Below are positions 1 to 10,996 of a DNA stretch of 64,000 bases, piece after piece. The notes beneath the pieces were generated by a model, which saw nothing but the letters and a program-made list of their open reading frames with translations, had not been told where the DNA came from and did not search any database. A program made the translations under genes and the position numbers. Positions within the stretch are counted from its first letter, which is position 1. The number at the start of each line of letters is the position of its first letter. This DNA comes from Chlamydomonas sphaeroides (taxonomy: Eukaryota; Chlorophyta; Chlorophyceae; Chlamydomonadales; Chlamydomonadaceae): positions 1,244 through 65,243 of the forward strand of contig BDDC01000244.1 in assembly GCA_001662425.1 (NCBI GenBank), read 5' to 3'.

Positions 1-3000
1 GGCCCGAGCCACCAAGACCCGCTCCTGGGCAGCCACCGCCACCACCCGAGACCTTCCACTTGAATCCAGGCGCACCACCTCCAAGCCCGGGACCTGATAT
101 CCCTCTTACACCACTGCCGCCTCCACCCAGCCCGCCGCCGCCCAGCCCTGATCCGCTTTCCACAAGCGGCCTTATACTGGAGATCGGAATGCAGGGTGTT
201 TCCTTCGACGCCATTAACGCATCACCACCCCAGTCTTTGTCTGACTTCCAGGACTCTGCATGCCAGGACTTGACCACCGCCCTGCAGGCAAGCCGCTGCG
301 CCTTGCCTGTCTGCTTGATGCCTGAAGCCATTCAACGTTGCCTCGTTGCCCTGGCAGCATACGTTGTCAGGCACAGCTCTGCTTCAGATGCCGTTGCGTT
401 GTACGAAAAGCCGTAACACTGGCCCATGCGTTGCTGCATCCCCGCAGGCTGGCGGCTGCACGAACCTGTACACCAGGCGTGGCAGCGTCATTGCGGCTTT
501 TGCGCTCTTCCCAGCACCAGGCCAGACGCTGGCGCAGCTGGAGGCGCGGGCGGTGGTGGCGAAGGCCGCTCCCGATACGCTGTTTGGTCCCGGCTTCCGA
601 ACGCAGTTTGGGCTTACCAGCCTCGAGCTTGTGGTCCTCAACCCCACGCTACCGACGGTGCCATCCCCACCGCCACCTCCGCCAGCTGCGTCCCAGGCAG
701 TCGCCCCGCCTCCACCACCGCCTCCGCCGGCCCTCCCACCAAGCCCACCTCCTTTGGCGGTTGATCCGCCGCTGCTGCACCCGCCGCCGCCGCATCCGCC
801 ACCACCACCGCAAGCCGGCCCAGCGAACGCCCTGGAGGGGCCACCGCTGTCGCCCCCGGCAAAACAGGACTCGCTGCCACCTGCTCCAGGGCTGCAGCCT
901 AGGCCGCCGAGGCCGTTCAACGCGCCGGCCGAGCCGCCTATGCCGCCTGGCCTGCTTTCCCGACTGCCGCCACCGCCACACGCGCCTCCGCCGCCCAGTG
1001 GTGCCAGCTTGCGCACACCGCCGCTACCCGGCAGGAGTCGGTATCCGCCGCCGCTACCGTCATCGGGTGCCAGCGGGCCAGCGCCTTCTGGTTTCTTTAC
1101 CCAAGATTCATACATGGTGTCGTACACACCAACCTTCTGTACAACGGCAGTTGGTGCTCAGACACCTTACAAATCTGGCGCAACGCCTTCGTCTGGTGTT
1201 CAGCCGATTACAGACATCACGTTGGTAAGTCGCTGTCAGCCACGACCGGTGGGCCCCTCGGGTCTTCGCTAGGTACTTGGTGTGAGCTGGATATGTTGGC
1301 CGCCTGACGCAATCAACCATCTTAACCGGATGGCGCAGGTTTACGATGCGGCAGTTGCCGGCGTCCTGGTTGCTATGCGTGTGTCATACGGCGACGGTAC
1401 GGCTCCCACAGTCATTGCCGGCAGCGCATTCGCCGAGGGCAGCCCCGGCCTTATTGAGGTACCACTTGCTCTGCCTGCGGACTCTCAGCTGGCTTCCATT
1501 GGTGTCTGCTGCTCGGCTGCCACGGGGGGCCTGGCGCAGCTGCAGCTGGAATTTGCAGACGGCAGCTCCATGCGCACAGGGCCCTGCGAGGGGGCTGGGG
1601 GTTGGCGGCGCACGCTGCTTGGCGGCGGGGCATTTGCAGGCGTGCCTCCCGGCGGCGTCTTGGCAGGTCTCGGAGGCAGCCTTGGTTTGGGTGTGGGCAG
1701 CGTTGCATTCGCGGTTGCTGTCAAGTCAGGTGAGCCAAGGCAGGAAGCCGGAACGGGTGGTTCTGGCCGCATGTGCTAGGCAAGGCTCCCACAAGCCATC
1801 TGACACTCCTCACCACCCCTGGTCACCCCCGCAACGCAGATGCGCCGCCGCCACTGCCCAAGCGCAAGCTCAAGCCGCCGCCCAACGTGCCATCGGCACC
1901 ACTGTCGCCGCCACCTCATGCTCCGCCGCCGCCCGGACGGCGGCGCCCTCCGCCTCCAATGCCTCCACCCGCGGTGCCGCTGGTCCCCAGTCCTGCCGCT
2001 CCGCTGGTGCCCAGGCGACCCAACATCCCGCCACGACCGCCCTCCCCTCCGCCGCCGCCGCCGCTGTCCCCGTCACCACCTCCACCTCCAGCTTCTTGGC
2101 CCTCGCCTCCTCCGCCGCCCGCGCCGCCGCCCACACCCACCATTGCTTCGGTGCAGGCGGCGTTCGAGGCCGCCAAGGTAACGGACTTCGCGCCAATCGT
2201 CAGGAGCGTACCACCCGTCCTCGCCAACAGGGTTCCCGCATCCACAATTGTGCTGCTGGTGAGGGAGGGAGTCGCCGAGCTCATGGGTATGGCAGCGAGT
2301 GTGAAAGGGTGTGTACAGGTACTTTGTGATCTACCAAACATCCTTCGGTCATCCCCCGGCCTGACCTGCACGGCTTCCCACTGCTTACACCTGCTGTTCC
2401 TCTTCCCAGGGCTCCGCTCTGCCCGTGCTCGCCAACTCGGACCAGGAGCCGCTGGTCGCGACCACGCGCTACGGCCGCGGCCGCGTCGCTGCGTTTGGTG
2501 GCCAGCGCATGGTGGCAGAGTGCTGCCTCAGCAAGAAGGGGGCGGACGAAGCGGGCGTGACGTCGGACCCAGGGTTTGATCAGCTCATCCGTAACATCGC
2601 AGTGTGGGCATCCTGGTACGGCACAAAGGTACGGCAGTCTGCCTCACGGCCGCTCCTCGGGGCTCAAGGGCTGGGATTGAGGCCCTCAATCCTGGATGCG
2701 TCATGCTCCTCCCCTGCCCTGCCAGACGGGCGGCAAGGCCATCCTCCGCATCGCAGACAAAAGGTTCACCCAGATGGCCAAGTAAGCTGCTGGCCGGCTC
2801 TGCTTGCTGGCAGGATGAGCATTTTGGCACAAGGCCATAGGCCGCATGCGTGTCGGCAGCTGCTAGCTGACTGGCTGGCTAGGGGCGTGCAGGAGCTCGC
2901 TGCTGTGATCTCTGTTCCCAACACGCCCTTGCGCTTCTTGCCAAACACAACCCCGCACTGCCAGGTATGTGGTGAAACAGGAACGGCAGACGTTCCGTCA

Positions 3001-5344
3001 CCCCAGGGAGTTCCAGGTATGGCGTTGGGCGGGCCCATGGGCCGAGTGGGCAGGGGTTGGCGACGAGCAAGAATAGCACAACGACACTTTCCCATATGCT
3101 TGCATCATTTTTTGAGATGCTTGCGTCCCAGCACACTGGCCGATGGCCTTCATGGCTACCTCTGGCCACCGATCCCGCCGCGGCCGCCCCGCAGGCCCGG
3201 AGCCACTACCTGTCAATCCCAGTCTTTCTTGCCGGCGGTCACAAGAAGTGGTGAGCGTCGGCACTGTTTGTCTTGCACCTCTGCGTAGGACGCCATATAT
3301 TGTGCAACAGCGCGGTGTGCCAGCCTGCTTGCGTTGAAGCGCAACTCAAATGCCTGAGACGCCACGCTGTGCACTGCCGTACTGTAACGTGCACATTCCT
3401 CATGCAGCGATGTGTACGTTATCAACTCGTACGACATTACGTATCTGCAGCCCCTGGTGCAGCAGTTCTGTGAGTCGCATTTGCGGGCTGCTGCTGCTAC
3501 TGCTGCTGCTGCGAGGCAGAAGGTGCGATAATTATAAATCCGGATGTGCTCTTCGCTCCTCACCCCCGGCCGCAGTGCGCGAGTTTGTGTACAGCGGCAA
3601 GGGCCTCATTGTGGTGGGGCCCGACGTCATGCCATCGGTGAGCAGGGACACGGGCCGTGGGCATTGGGCGTGGGGCAGGCCAACCCAACCTGTGCATCTG
3701 TGTGAGCTTGTGCCACCTCCTTTTGTAACTGTCTCGTGCCCTGCACCGCCCCCAACCTTTCCCTGGCGCAGATGTTTTATGGCACGCCGGACTCCACGCC
3801 CTCGCCCAGGCCCGCGCTGGGGCGCCGGCAGCTCGTGACTGGGGGCCATGCGGCTTGGGCCAACCCTGCCGGCCCCGAGGCCGACACGGCTAACAAGGCG
3901 GAACAGGGACAGGAGCGCGAGCAACGGGGCGAAGAGCGGCAAGGACCTCGTCTGCTGCCTCCTCTGCTGGGGACCCCATCGCGTGTTGGACGCTCGCTGC
4001 TGCAGGCCCGGTCTCCTCCTCCCAGGGCCGCAGCGGCCGGCAGCGCCGCACAGCCGCAGTTCAATGGGACAACCGTTCCGGTGCGGCCCGACAGCGCTGG
4101 TTCATGCAACCCTGTGCTTGTACACTCCAGCTACCCTCCCCGACCAAGCACTTCTGACTGACCACGACCACAGGTGAACCTGGTTACCGGCCCAGGCATT
4201 GGCCTGGTGTTCTCAGGTACGCCCCTAACATATTCACACCGCCGGCAAGGTTGCCACTGGGGCAGCTTGCCCACGGCCGCTGGAGCTCCCAACCCCGATT
4301 GCTCAACCTTCATGCCTGCCCCGTGCCACACCCGGACATCCCTCTGCCACAGGCTATGTCTCGGACGCCGGCGGCAACCTGACCGTGACGTCGCCCAGCG
4401 CCCTGAGTAACGCGGAGCTGGCGGCGCAGACCCTCAGCGAGTACCTCAGGGGCCAGGTGAGAGGGTGGGGGTTGGGGGGCCGGGAGGGGCGGTGGGCTAA
4501 GCGCATGAGCGCTGAGCTGGGCGCTGGGCAGGGCGACAATGCAGCGATGGCATACTGGATTCGATGAGGCCTCAGGCACCAGTGTCGCCCAGCAGAGGTG
4601 CCCCTGCCGACCCCGCCTTGCGCTCCCCCCTTCCACAGATGCCCCTCACAACAACAGAGCTGTCAGTTGTTGTTTCAACAGTCAGCGCAGCGCGCACTTC
4701 AGTGCCACGCACGACGTCCGGTGCCGGCCGCTTGTGGGGCCTCATAGATGCGCTGGATGCGCTCGCGGCCACCAGGCCCCGCCTGCCGCCGCTGTCGGCA
4801 CTGCCGCCGCCACCGCCGCCCAGACTCCGGCCACCGTCGCCGCCTCTTGGCGCAGGGCCGCCGCCGCCATGTGAGCATGGGCAGGGGTCTGGTGGTATGA
4901 TGCGGGTCAGGGTGACGAGCCGCGTTAGCAGCGCTAACCCTCCCCATCCTTGCCGCCCTCCCCAACCTTCCGGCAGCCTCTCTGCCCTCATCCATCGCAC
5001 CGGTGGGCTGCTTCTGGGAGGAAACGGCCTCCGCCTCGGCCCGTGGCCTGCCCCTGCCCATCATAGCCGCGGACCGGGCCCTGAGCGTCGACCGCTGCGC
5101 GACCGCCCCCGCGGCGGCCGCCGGAGGGGCACTGTTCCTCGGCCTCAGCCGGTCGCAGTGCTACGGGGCCGTGGCGCTGCCTGTGTCGCTGCTGTCAAGG
5201 CAAGCCCCGGGTGCGGTCTGTGCGGTGCTGTGCCCAGGAAATTCCGCGCAGCTGTGCGGAGGAGGAGCCAATGGCACGCTGGTCGCGATCAGCGTGTACC
5301 GAGTGCTGCCGGCGGGGGCCGGTCCGGGGGCGGGCCGGCACTGA
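1..5344 (+). CDS. Proline-rich ECM protein: SEA-like, jacalin-like, TCAF-like and WSC regions (5' partial)
   Basis: Reading frame is open from the left edge, so the N-terminus is missing. Exons: <1-287, 448-1224, 1339-1729, 1840-2318, 2410-2628, 2726-2781, 2965-3016, 3195-3250, 3408-3469, 3576-3637, 3772-4080 (or only to 3834), 4174-4216, 4353-4456, 4639-4870, 4977-5344 (TGA). All phases agree; the first intron is GC-AG. In order the product shows Pro/Ser-Pro-rich linkers, a compact module ending in RRGSVIAAFALFP, more proline, a jacalin-like beta-prism stretch (LQLEFADGS, then GP..G, then VLAGLGGSLG; 1339-1729), proline again, a region resembling the N-terminal glutamine-amidotransferase-like fold of TCAF/M60-like proteins (RYGRGRVAAFGG; VYVINSYD; YSGKGLIVVGPD; VNLVTGPGIGL), and a Cys-rich WSC domain (VGCFWEE...CYGA...LCPGN...LCGGG). 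No HExxH metalloprotease motif was found. Probably secreted to the wall or matrix and carbohydrate-binding; function is inferred from domains only. The exon 3772-4080 boundary is the least certain. Confidence 0.72.
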
Positions 5345-5900
5345 GCGGTTGGCGCCGTGCCAACATTTTATTTCAGGCCACGGCCTTTGCAAGGAGCGTG
5401 CAATCGTTGAGGGATGGGAGAGTACGATTCCGTAGACTAGCGGCTGGAGTGTGCGGCCATTGCCGCTCCATGGCGCAGTGCCGATGGAAGCTCTGACGAG
5501 CGAGGCAGCACAGGGTGTCAGGGGAATCTACATGCTGGGGCCTCAGCTTGGGCACTAAGCTGGCCCCGTATGTGCCGGGTGTAGCGTGGGTAGCGGTGCG
5601 ACCATCATATGAGGCTTTTTGCCTCATCTCGGGGTGCCTGCCTCCAGAGCACAGCCGAGTGCGTGTCGAACACCATTGCAGCGGATGGATGTGCGCTGGC
5701 ATGTGTGGTCTTTACTGCTCAAGGACACCGATGCTTCGCTTCAAGCTCTGTGCGACTGGCGTCGTTCCTTATGGGTGCATCCATTGCCGACGTCGTCAAC
5801 CCTTCATTCTAGTGCCTTCCCTGTCTGCTGTGGGCACGCAGTACTGTGCTTAACTTGTTACGTGCCGTGCGGCTCGCCAACCCCGGCCAGCACCACGTGC

Positions 5901-5955
5901 CGGGCGAGAGCCGGGCGAGAGCCGGGCGAGAGCCGGGCGAGAGCCGGGCGAGAGC
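5901..5955. repeat. 11-bp tandem repeat, 5 copies
   Basis: The unit CGGGCGAGAGC is repeated five times without change at 5901-5955, then decays into CC. It lies downstream of the WSC-protein stop, upstream of the TGTAA at 6100, so it may fall within the 3'UTR. Confidence 0.9.
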
Positions 5956-6099
5956 CTTCCCCGGCTGTTGTTTTTGAACTTCGGAACTGAGCACGTTCAT
6001 GGGCGATGGGCCTACTCTATGTGGTGGTCGACCCTGAAACCCGACACTCTTCTAAACCTTCCCAGCTGCGCCCCTTCGGGGGCGAGCCAACGCATCCTG

Positions 6100-6104
6100 T
6101 GTAA
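6100..6104 (+). terminator. Candidate poly(A) signal TGTAA
   Basis: TGTAA is the usual poly(A) signal in Chlamydomonas and Volvox. This is the first one I see on the plus strand after the stop at 5344, giving a 3'UTR of about 0.75 kb. No closer candidate was noticed. Confidence 0.4.
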
Positions 6105-7544
6105 TGAGAATATTCGGACTCTGACCCAATGGAAGAAGCCATTGTGGGGTTGGGGAGAGACCACGGACCAGCCGCAGCCAACAGGCACGGGCACCAGGGT
6201 GAGTGACATGGGTGCTGCGGTGCACTGACACGCGCGCAGGCCGCAGCAGCCGCAACACCGTCCGATCCACCATGTGACGGGCCGGCAGCCGCGAGCAGCC
6301 GCAGCGGCGCTGGATGGGTACCCGTGTCAGCGTGCGAGGGCCGTCACGAGGTAGCGGGCTGACGCTGCGGGGCGCTGACCGGGCGTCAGCGAGACACCGA
6401 CCGCGCTGGGGGCCTACCGACTGCATCGGCGGTGCGGCAAGGAACAACGGGCAGCGGCTGCCCAGGCTTAGGAAGTCAGATCCGGTTGCAGGTGTCAGCT
6501 TCGGTTCGCCGCTTCCCACCGTCCTGGCACATACTCCTCCTGGCAGATACCGGCATGCTGCTGCGCTTTGCACGCCAGCCAGGTGCGGACCTGCGGAGGC
6601 GGAGGCACGGCTGGTTTATCGGTTCGCAGGCCTTCTCGTCGCCACTTTCCTGCTGCCATTAGCTGCTTTGCCAACGCAGTGCAGAGCCACCAAGACTCAG
6701 TCAGAGCCTACAGAACGTCTGGGACAGGGGCCCGGGGGGCGGAGGTAGAGGTGAACGGGGCACTGGGACGATCGGGCTCGGCTGCGGTGCAGGCAACAGG
6801 CGCACACCTCCTCCCTCGTGCCTTCTCCCGCACACGGTCTCCCCTCGTGCCCTCGGCAGCGTGTCGGCCTCACCCTTGCCATTGGGTTACCCAGGATGGC
6901 GGGTGACGAGGCGCCTCAACATGCAACGCGTTTGAGAGGAAAACATATCGACCGAAAGAATCGATCGAAAGACCAAAAGAACACGCGGCGTGAGCGCGCG
7001 GCGACTGTACGCAACTCCAGGCTGGCCATGGCAGTTTTGGGGGCGAGCTATGCACCCATGCGCAGCTGGGATAGGTTTACCTAGTGCCGGCCCTGCGCGG
7101 GTTGCTTGGGGCCCACGTGGGCCGGGCCATAGGCCTCGTGCTCGACCACGCTGCTGCAGGCTGCTGGGCCGGTTTACTTTGGATGCGGCTGCGGCGTGCG
7201 CGTGCTGCCTTCACGTACTTTCGCTTTTATGGTCCTCGACCGTGGGACTGGCTGTGTCCGTAGCCACGCATGGAGGGAGCTATGTCCTGCTCCGCTTCAA
7301 CAGCTCCCACAACGTCCATGCAACAAAAGCCCTGACGCGCAGCTGCCGTGTTGGGGCTGTCGAACAGCATTGTAGCAGAGCGGTGGGTGCTGACGAGCAA
7401 ACGGCAGCTGGATGCCACACCCCAGGTTCCGCAGTACAGCCTCGTTACCGTACGGCCGCAGCGGACAGCTTTGCCGACGTGCTCAGCAGAGCATGGCGCG
7501 GAGGTGCGCTGGCCGGGCGTCGCAACCAATTGGCTCGCCATGGC

Positions 7545-7549
7545 TTACA
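7545..7549 (-). terminator. Candidate poly(A) signal for the MRNIP-like gene
   Basis: TTACA on the plus strand is TGTAA on the minus strand, 374 bp past the stop codon at 7923-7925, a normal 3'UTR length for volvocine algae. Confidence 0.5.
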
Positions 7550-7922
7550 TGGCTCACCATAGCTCCATCCACGCCCAACTTTGAACCGGTCAACCACCTG
7601 GCATCGACAATCGTGTACTTCGAAGGCCTGGTGGTGCTTACTGCCCCTGCGCTTGTTGCACGCAAACCCCGAGACCAGACAGGGCTAGGGACCCGTCGGT
7701 GCGGCGCCCATCGGATCGGCCGCTGAACGACACTCGCTCACCCTGCACCGCGCGCCTCCTACTGCCCCACTGCCATCATTTCTGAGCTCAGCTGCCTCGT
7801 AATACTCTCGCGACGCTCCTCACTCCTGCTCTTTCGCGGTCATTATGAGCTGCGTGCCGCCAGACCTTGCAGCAACGGACCCATGTTGCCACGGTATGGT
7901 AAGAAGAAGGTCGACGGTGACC

Positions 7923-9355
7923 TCAAAGGCACGTCACGAAGCCGTCCTCCTCACCCTCGTCTGCTGCTATCCCCCACCCGCTGCCACCAGCCTCATCCTC
8001 CACAAAATCTCCCCATGCCCCGCCCTTGCTGCGGGGAGCCTGCGCTCGCTGCTGCCACTCTCCAGCTTGCTGCTGCTGCTGCTGCTGCTGCTGCTGAGGT
8101 TGCTGCAGTAGAGGGGCCTTGACCCCCAGCTGCCGCAGCGGCTGGGCAGCAGACGGTGCCGCGGCGTGCGACTTCGCCGCACCCGATCGCGCTTGGCTGT
8201 AGCCGGCGGCTGGGCCCACCGGCAACGGCTGGCGAGCCGGCGGGGGCGCAGCGCCATGTGGGTCAACGGCCCACTGCCCGGGCTGGTAGCGGCCAGGCGC
8301 GTGGCCGGCGGCGGGGCACGGCTGCATGATGTTGTTGCTGCCGGGCGCCTGGGGGTGGTGGTGGTTGGGCTGCTGCGGCGTGGGCTGCCACAGGCTGGGC
8401 GCAGCGGAGCCGCGGCCCAGCACGGGAGCCGTACATGGGTCGGCGGTGTGGGAGGTCTGCTGCGGGTAGGCGCCGTGCAGCCTCGTGCTGGGCATGCCAG
8501 TTCCACGGCCCAGGGCAGGCGGCATTTGCTGCTGGTGCGGCTGGAAACCGGGCGGCCCCTGCCCAGCCAGCGGCCGCACGCCACCGAGGTTGAGGCTGCT
8601 GCCACGACCGCACGGCGGGGCGCTGTGCTGCTGTTGTTGGGGCCGCCGCTGGTCGTATGCAGTGCGTCCTCGCCGGCCAGCGGCTCCGCCGCCGCGGAAG
8701 CCTTCGTAAAGTGCGGGGTGGTAGCCATCGTCAGGGTCACCCTCGTCCTCGCCGTCCCGCCGCCGCTCCTTGCGCGAGGGCCCACCGCCGCGGCCAACCG
8801 CCTGGCGGCCGCGCTTGCGCTCTGGCAACGCCGTCACGAAGCCACCCGGGCCCACAGCAGGGTCATCGCCTGGGTCGTCGTGTGCGTCGGTGGCCTCCTC
8901 GTCATCGGCAAAAGCGCCCCAGTCCTCGGGGCTGAGCTGCGGCTGGGTAGATGCGCAGCCCCGAGCGGCGGCGTCTGGGGTATCGTCCTCGCCGTGATCC
9001 CAGCGCGCCAAGCCAGCCTCCTCCGCGGCAGTCGCTGATTCACCAGCGGCCACGTTCAAGCGCTGCACGTGCAGCCGAATGTCCTTTGCGCGGTCCGAAA
9101 TGGCGAAAACATGCTGGATGTCCTGCTTCGTGCAGCATATGGCACAAGCAAACTTCTGAACCTTTTTGACCTGCTGCACCTGGTGGTTTAACGGGGCACG
9201 TGAAGGATGGGCAAACAGCTGTTTGGACGCGAAGACTGCCGCACGTCGAAGTGCGACAAGCTCTGTTGCCCTCGAGTGCTGTCGAAAGAACTGCAAACCA
9301 TCACCTGGAAGCGCCCACACTCGCAGCATTTGACAGCCTGGAATGTCTGTGGCAT
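7923..9355 (-). CDS. MRNIP: MRNIP-like zinc-ribbon protein (UPF0544 family)
   Basis: Two exons: 9355-9305 and 9179-7923, 435 aa; the intron is GT-AG in phase 0. The ATG at 9355 gives MPQTFQAVKCCECGRFQ, which joins to VQQVKKVQKFACAIC. This makes a zinc ribbon from two CxxC pairs (C10/C13 and C29/C32), followed by the family signature KQ...F....AKDIRLHVQRLN. In animals MRNIP binds the MRE11-RAD50-NBS1 complex and promotes DNA-damage signalling; the same role here is inference from family. The rest is disordered: acidic patches, an RKRGRQ-like basic cluster near residue 150 that could be a nuclear signal, Q/P-rich stretches with ten consecutive Gln, and an acidic C-terminus with W..F..DE, like the acidic tail of animal MRNIP. 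Length exceeds the human protein (about 340 aa) because of the Q/P/G-rich middle. Confidence 0.85.
8070..8096 (-). repeat. CAG/CTG microsatellite coding polyglutamine
   Basis: Nine CTG units on the plus strand, preceded by TTG, encode ten consecutive Gln (nine CAG and one CAA) in the C-terminal half of the MRNIP-like protein. Likely length-polymorphic. Confidence 0.9.
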
Positions 9356-9713
9356 GGCAGCTGCGACAGCCGACCACGAGAATTCAAATCACGGCCGGTG
9401 TCATATCCTTGTGCAGCCACAATGTGTTGTATGTTGTGTATTTGCGCGAACATCGACATGTGAACTTGCTTGGCACGAACCCCAAGAAGGGGGGAGGGGA
9501 AGCCGCAAGGTGCTCCGACCGCGAGGGTTGCTGCGGCAAGCAGGGGAGACCCCCGGTAGCAAGTGGAGCCTGCACCAGCGCCAAGTCGAAGCGACAGCGG
9601 GGATAGCTGCATCGCAACGGCCCGATGGTGTTATCAGCTTGTACCAGGTCCCCTCCTCGTCCACGACGAGCCCAGCCTGTGTCGCAAACATCACAAGCAG
9701 GGGTCGTATCTTC

Positions 9714-9860
9714 CATCGATTTGATCGATTTAATCAATTCCATTTGACTACAATCGGACCCTGATCGATACACTTATCGATATTATAATTGGGAATCGAT
9801 GGCATGATCGATACCATGGAACAATCGTTTATGCACGGGAAGGCATGGAGATCGACACCA
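9714..9860. repeat. ATCGAT-rich, relatively AT-rich patch
   Basis: The palindrome ATCGAT or GATCGAT recurs at least six times within about 110 bp (9715-9813) together with TCGATA variants. Base composition is distinctly more AT-rich than the neighbourhood. Similar words (CGATCGATCGG, GGTCGATAGG, CGATCGATAGG) continue after the assembly gap to about 10570, so the gap probably lies inside one repetitive region. Confidence 0.6.
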
Positions 9861-10046
9861 CGTCGCCGCGCCCGGATCGTGGCGGGGGGTGGGGTCGGGT
9901 AGTCGGACGGGGTAGGCATGCATACGCACGAGGCACGCGGAAGGCCGTTTCCTGCCTATGGACCTCTACCCTCTAGGCGCAGCGACCCCAGCAACATATA
10001 ATGAAGACGCATACACGCTTGGTGTTGATAGTAGCCTTGTTTAATG

Positions 10047-10472
10047 NNNNNNNNNNNNNNNNNNNNNNNNNNNNNNNNNNNNNNNNNNNNNNNNNNNNNN
10101 NNNNNNNNNNNNNNNNNNNNNNNNNNNNNNNNNNNNNNNNNNNNNNNNNNNNNNNNNNNNNNNNNNNNNNNNNNNNNNNNNNNNNNNNNNNNNNNNNNNN
10201 NNNNNNNNNNNNNNNNNNNNNNNNNNNNNNNNNNNNNNNNNNNNNNNNNNNNNNNNNNNNNNNNNNNNNNNNNNNNNNNNNNNNNNNNNNNNNNNNNNNN
10301 NNNNNNNNNNNNNNNNNNNNNNNNNNNNNNNNNNNNNNNNNNNNNNNNNNNNNNNNNNNNNNNNNNNNNNNNNNNNNNNNNNNNNNNNNNNNNNNNNNNN
10401 NNNNNNNNNNNNNNNNNNNNNNNNNNNNNNNNNNNNNNNNNNNNNNNNNNNNNNNNNNNNNNNNNNNNNNNN
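10047..10472. other. Assembly gap (426 N)
   Basis: Run of N. The flanks on both sides carry TCGAT-rich repeats, so an unresolved repeat array is the likely cause. Confidence 0.99.
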
Positions 10473-10641
10473 TACACGTCGATCGATCGGACACCGCCGA
10501 TTTGACCCCTTGATAGATACCACGGGTCGATAGGACGGTCCCTAAAACGGCGGGCGATCGATAGGCTTTCCGATACCCCCCAAAGTAAGATACGACCCCT
10601 GATTCGCAAGCAGTCGAGCTTGGGTCAAGCGCGCTGGCGCG

Positions 10642-10646
10642 TTACA
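10642..10646 (-). terminator. Candidate poly(A) signal for EFTUD2
   Basis: TTACA on the plus strand reads TGTAA on the minus strand, about 350 bp after the stop codon at 10997-10999. Confidence 0.55.
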
Positions 10647-10996
10647 ACAAACAGCGCGCGCAGCAGCTCTCGGACCACACCATCAAACCAAACGTAGCCA
10701 AGAGCAGCCCCGGCGCCTGCGCCCTAGCGCACGATCACGCGCGCCGCAACGCCGCGGCAGGCAACGCCGGGCCAACACCGCACGCCCACTCAGCCAGCCC
10801 TTCATGCATACCCGGTCCACAGTCTGCCCACCCAGCTCGACTTGCACCGTCGGCGTACCAAACTTCCGCCTCGCACTGCCCGCACTCCGCCGCTCACCCT
10901 TTCCCGCCCCGCCTCCCAGACACCGCCTTCCAGACACCGCGGGAAACCAAACCCGCACCCACCCAACACGCCACGCCCCCGTTGCCCGCTGGCCGC

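Larger units (their letters stand above)
5345..7544. other. 3'UTR plus intergenic, no supported gene
   Basis: After the TGA at 5344 I find no exon chain with agreeing phases on either strand. Open frames here are short, change composition and lack any recognisable motif. The stretch contains a TGTAA at 6100 and an 11-bp tandem repeat at 5901. The part nearest 7545 is probably the end of the 3'UTR of the minus-strand gene that follows. Confidence 0.5.

Noticed and set aside
384..1127. Minus-strand Gly-rich open frame opposite the proline-rich exon
   Set aside because: CCN codons read as NGG on the other strand, giving Gly. The plus strand has phase-consistent exons and recognisable domains.
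2410..4870. Active M60/enhancin-type metallopeptidase
   Set aside because: Only the N-terminal-type fold is seen; no HExxH motif occurs in any spliced exon.
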